Positions 62,135-64,000 of a stretch of 64,000 nt of DNA are shown in pieces; the first letter of the stretch is position 1; the number at the start of each line of letters is the position of its first letter. This DNA comes from an uncultured Planctomycetota bacterium. Lineage in GTDB: Bacteria > Planctomycetota > Phycisphaerae > Sedimentisphaerales > UBA12454. Under the pieces are notes generated by a model. The model did no database searches. It had not been told where the DNA came from and saw nothing but the letters and a program-made list of their open reading frames with translations. The position numbers and the translations under genes are program-made. The stretch spans positions 62,001 to 126,000 of the forward strand of contig CAINDG010000013.1 in the NCBI GenBank assembly GCA_903847315.1. Direction: 5' to 3'.

Positions 62135-64000
62135 TTATTGTCGCTTTAGCAGAATAATATAATCAGCAATCGTTTTCCTGATTTGCGTAAACACCTCATA
62201 GTCATTGGAATCATGGGGGACAGAAATGTCCTTCAGTATCGACTTGTAATAACCAAGTTCATCAGCGCTTCCTACATAATGACTATAGTGGTTCGGGTCT
62301 ATCGCTGATTTGAGTTGAGCGAGATAATTGTTAGCGTCAGTTACGTTCGAGTCATTCCAATCGGCGGTGGCAAGAATATTTTTCAAGGTAGCGATATACT
62401 TCGCGTCCTTTATGCCCTCACGAATCCCTTCTATACCGCCGATTGTCGGCAGTAATTTCCCGCTCCATGTCGGATATGCATACATAAAATCTGGAGACAC
62501 AGAGGGCAAGTCAGCCATTGGGTCTGAATCAAAATCATTGTAAGTATCATTTGTCCCAAAACCAAATTTATAATCAAAAACGATTTTTGCATCAGTTGCA
62601 AAGGCAAATAACCCATGTAAAAATCTGTTATACACTGGATTACGTATTTGTGAATAATGGGTGGTGTAATAGCCGAGATGACCATGATAATTCGGGTCTT
62701 GATGTCTTTTATAGCCTATGCCTTGATGATCGCCTGAGAGCGTCCATATCTTATAATCAACCAAGTTGGTCAGCGGCGGTATATTACCATCAGGTGTATT
62801 AATGTCGTAAATACCATGCGGACAGTTCTCATCACAATTAGTATAATATGTTACTGCAGTCTCTGGTACATAATTTGGTTCATTGATATCAGGATGCACA
62901 TAATTTGAATCTTTAATTATGTTGGCCAAACGGTCGGCAATAATTCTCCAACATGCATTACTACTTGGTTCATCGACGAGGAAGAAAATAAATTTAACAT
63001 TATATTTGCGGCCCATTTTAATATATTCTTCAACCAATTTCCCAAATGGAGTTGCAAAATCAGGGTCGCTAAGATGATCATATAAGTTTACATCGAATAT
63101 ACTAAGCGTTGAGTGCGTAACTATCTGGTATATTGGATAAACAGCATACCACTCATCCAGCCAAAGCATAACTGTGTTTTTTACAAATCCTTTTGCTATT
63201 GCTCTGATGAAACTCTTTTCAAAATCGTTAGTATCAAAGACAACATTGTGTGAATTATTCGGATATTCACTGATACCAATGCGGCTGATTAAACCCTCAC
63301 AGCTAATAAACGGATCAAAACCTGTTTCGGCGACGGCGCCATACATTACCTCTTTGTTGCTTGACAGGTACTCGTTTATAACTACTGGATAGGAACATTT
63401 GGGCGAATCAAGTGTGAAATTATAAATATTAACATCGATTGGAACGTGTACATCAGGCTCTCCGTTTCTTTTGATAGTAACTTGGCCTTTATACAAACCG
63501 GCTGCCAGGTTAGGATCTTTATGTGGTATATGAATTTTCAGCCAGATACTTTCCGAAGTATTAGGTTCGACTGATAAGCTATTAAATTCTTCGATACGGT
63601 CTGGAAGCAAAGCATAGCTGTATATAGACAAAAAGTCGACGAGTCGTTTCTCGTCATAAATCACATGGTAAGCCGTTATATTGGAATTCGTAATAACTGA
63701 ATTGCCATTAGTAAGATTGGATGTGGTAATACTTAAATTAGATATTCCATTTTTTGAATAAATGGAAAAACTCACAGGTTCGACTTCACCCCAGGCGCTA
63801 AAGGTACTTATTTTGTTTGGCTCATTAATATCTGGTTTTGTGTGTTGATAGACAGGCTTCATAATATCACGAACAAAAACCACCAGGTTTGAATCCGTAT
63901 AACTGGGATTGCTCGGATTGTTCGCCGGCATTTCAATTTCGTAAAAACCTCTCATTTCTTTTTGTTTTCTTGTTAATGCCTCGTAGTCTGCCTGTGAAAT
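62135..64000 (-). CDS. DUF4091-type glycoside-hydrolase-like protein (5' partial)
   Basis: At least 621 codons; the frame stays open to the window edge, so the N-terminus is missing. The first part is a beta-sandwich-like region (ISTFSAWGEVEPVSFSIYS). A TIM-barrel-like region follows, with acidic motifs after strands (MLWLDEWYAV, KFIFFLVDEPSSNACW). The C-terminal DUF4091 module reads DFMYAYPTWSGKLLPTIGG and EGIREGIKDAKYIATLK. The EP in VDEPSS is the likely catalytic-region acid. Such proteins are thought to act on polysaccharides outside the cell. This agrees with the surrounding exported proteins and GH28. Confidence 0.78.
   Translation of the reverse strand: MSQADYEALTRKQKEMRGFYEIEMPANNPSNPSYTDSNLVVFVRDIMKPVYQHTKPDINEPNKISTFSAWGEVEPVSFSIYSKNGISNLSITTSNLTNGNSVITNSNITAYHVIYDEKRLVDFLSIYSYALLPDRIEEFNSLSVEPNTSESIWLKIHIPHKDPNLAAGLYKGQVTIKRNGEPDVHVPIDVNIYNFTLDSPKCSYPVVINEYLSSNKEVMYGAVAETGFDPFISCEGLISRIGISEYPNNSHNVVFDTNDFEKSFIRAIAKGFVKNTVMLWLDEWYAVYPIYQIVTHSTLSIFDVNLYDHLSDPDFATPFGKLVEEYIKMGRKYNVKFIFFLVDEPSSNACWRIIADRLANIIKDSNYVHPDINEPNYVPETAVTYYTNCDENCPHGIYDINTPDGNIPPLTNLVDYKIWTLSGDHQGIGYKRHQDPNYHGHLGYYTTHYSQIRNPVYNRFLHGLFAFATDAKIVFDYKFGFGTNDTYNDFDSDPMADLPSVSPDFMYAYPTWSGKLLPTIGGIEGIREGIKDAKYIATLKNILATADWNDSNVTDANNYLAQLKSAIDPNHYSHYVGSADELGYYKSILKDISVPHDSNDYEVFTQIRKTIADYIILLKRQ

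Noticed and set aside
1..64000. CRISPR arrays, prophage genes or known defence systems
   Set aside because: No evenly spaced direct repeats, cas genes, phage structural genes or recognisable defence gene sets were seen anywhere in the window.

Overview
The window reads as a chromosomal segment of a planctomycete-type bacterium, most likely class Phycisphaerae (Sedimentisphaerales-like). This is inferred from gene content, not from a marker phylogeny. The main clues are PEP-CTERM exported proteins, secreted proteins ending in a Cys-rich dockerin-like double repeat, a secreted SUMF1-type protein, an rny-ymdB pair, tandem pstB genes and a DUF4091 protein. There is no CRISPR array, phage or transposase gene. 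Two tRNAs are present (Glu-TTC and Leu-TAG).

Layout. 1-6.1 kb: 3' end of a repeat-rich protein, a 57-residue ferredoxin, tRNA-Glu, a small membrane protein, an overlapping REC-PAS-kinase / REC-HD-GYP pair (c-di-GMP signalling), and a single-span coiled-coil protein with a helix-turn-helix-like N-terminus. 6.1-13.3 kb: housekeeping genes (YhaM-like nuclease, murA, CPBP protease, dapB, rpmB, FHA-GAF protein, purine permease) and a protein made of GxIAIGQ decapeptides. 13.4-18.1 kb: a compact pstS-pstC-pstA-pstB-pstB-phoU operon whose two ATPases carry complementary defects. 18.2-22.2 kb: DUF4186 protein, typA, murJ.

22.2-46.4 kb: a large surface-polysaccharide locus. Its distal half (33.8-46.5 kb) holds a full Wzx/Wzy-type set: initiating sugar-phosphate transferase, GDP-mannose-epimerase-like enzyme, glycosyltransferases, Wzy-like polymerase, methyltransferase, Wzx flippase and Wzz chain-length protein. 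This half lies between an intact tRNA-Leu(TAG) at 46.5 kb and a decayed copy of that tRNA's 3' half at 33.8 kb, in direct orientation, as expected for DNA integrated at a tRNA. No integrase remains. The proximal half holds further glycosyltransferases, nucleotide-sugar enzymes, polytopic membrane proteins and a truncated glycosyltransferase start.

46.6-49.8 kb: xseA and xseB with a secreted GH28 pectinase gene between them. 49.8-55.1 kb: a run of exported proteins (three PEP-CTERM, two dockerin-like), the first three each followed by a strong hairpin terminator. 55.2-57.7 kb: ymdB and rny. 57.7-64 kb: an 830-bp gene-free spacer, an NPD/FabK-type flavoprotein, a SUMF1-domain protein, an Ala/Pro-tailed exported protein, a hairpin-rich spacer and a 5'-truncated DUF4091 glycosidase-like gene.

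Gene functions are read from motifs by eye. Where a start codon differs from the longest open frame, the choice rests on a visible Shine-Dalgarno (SD) sequence.
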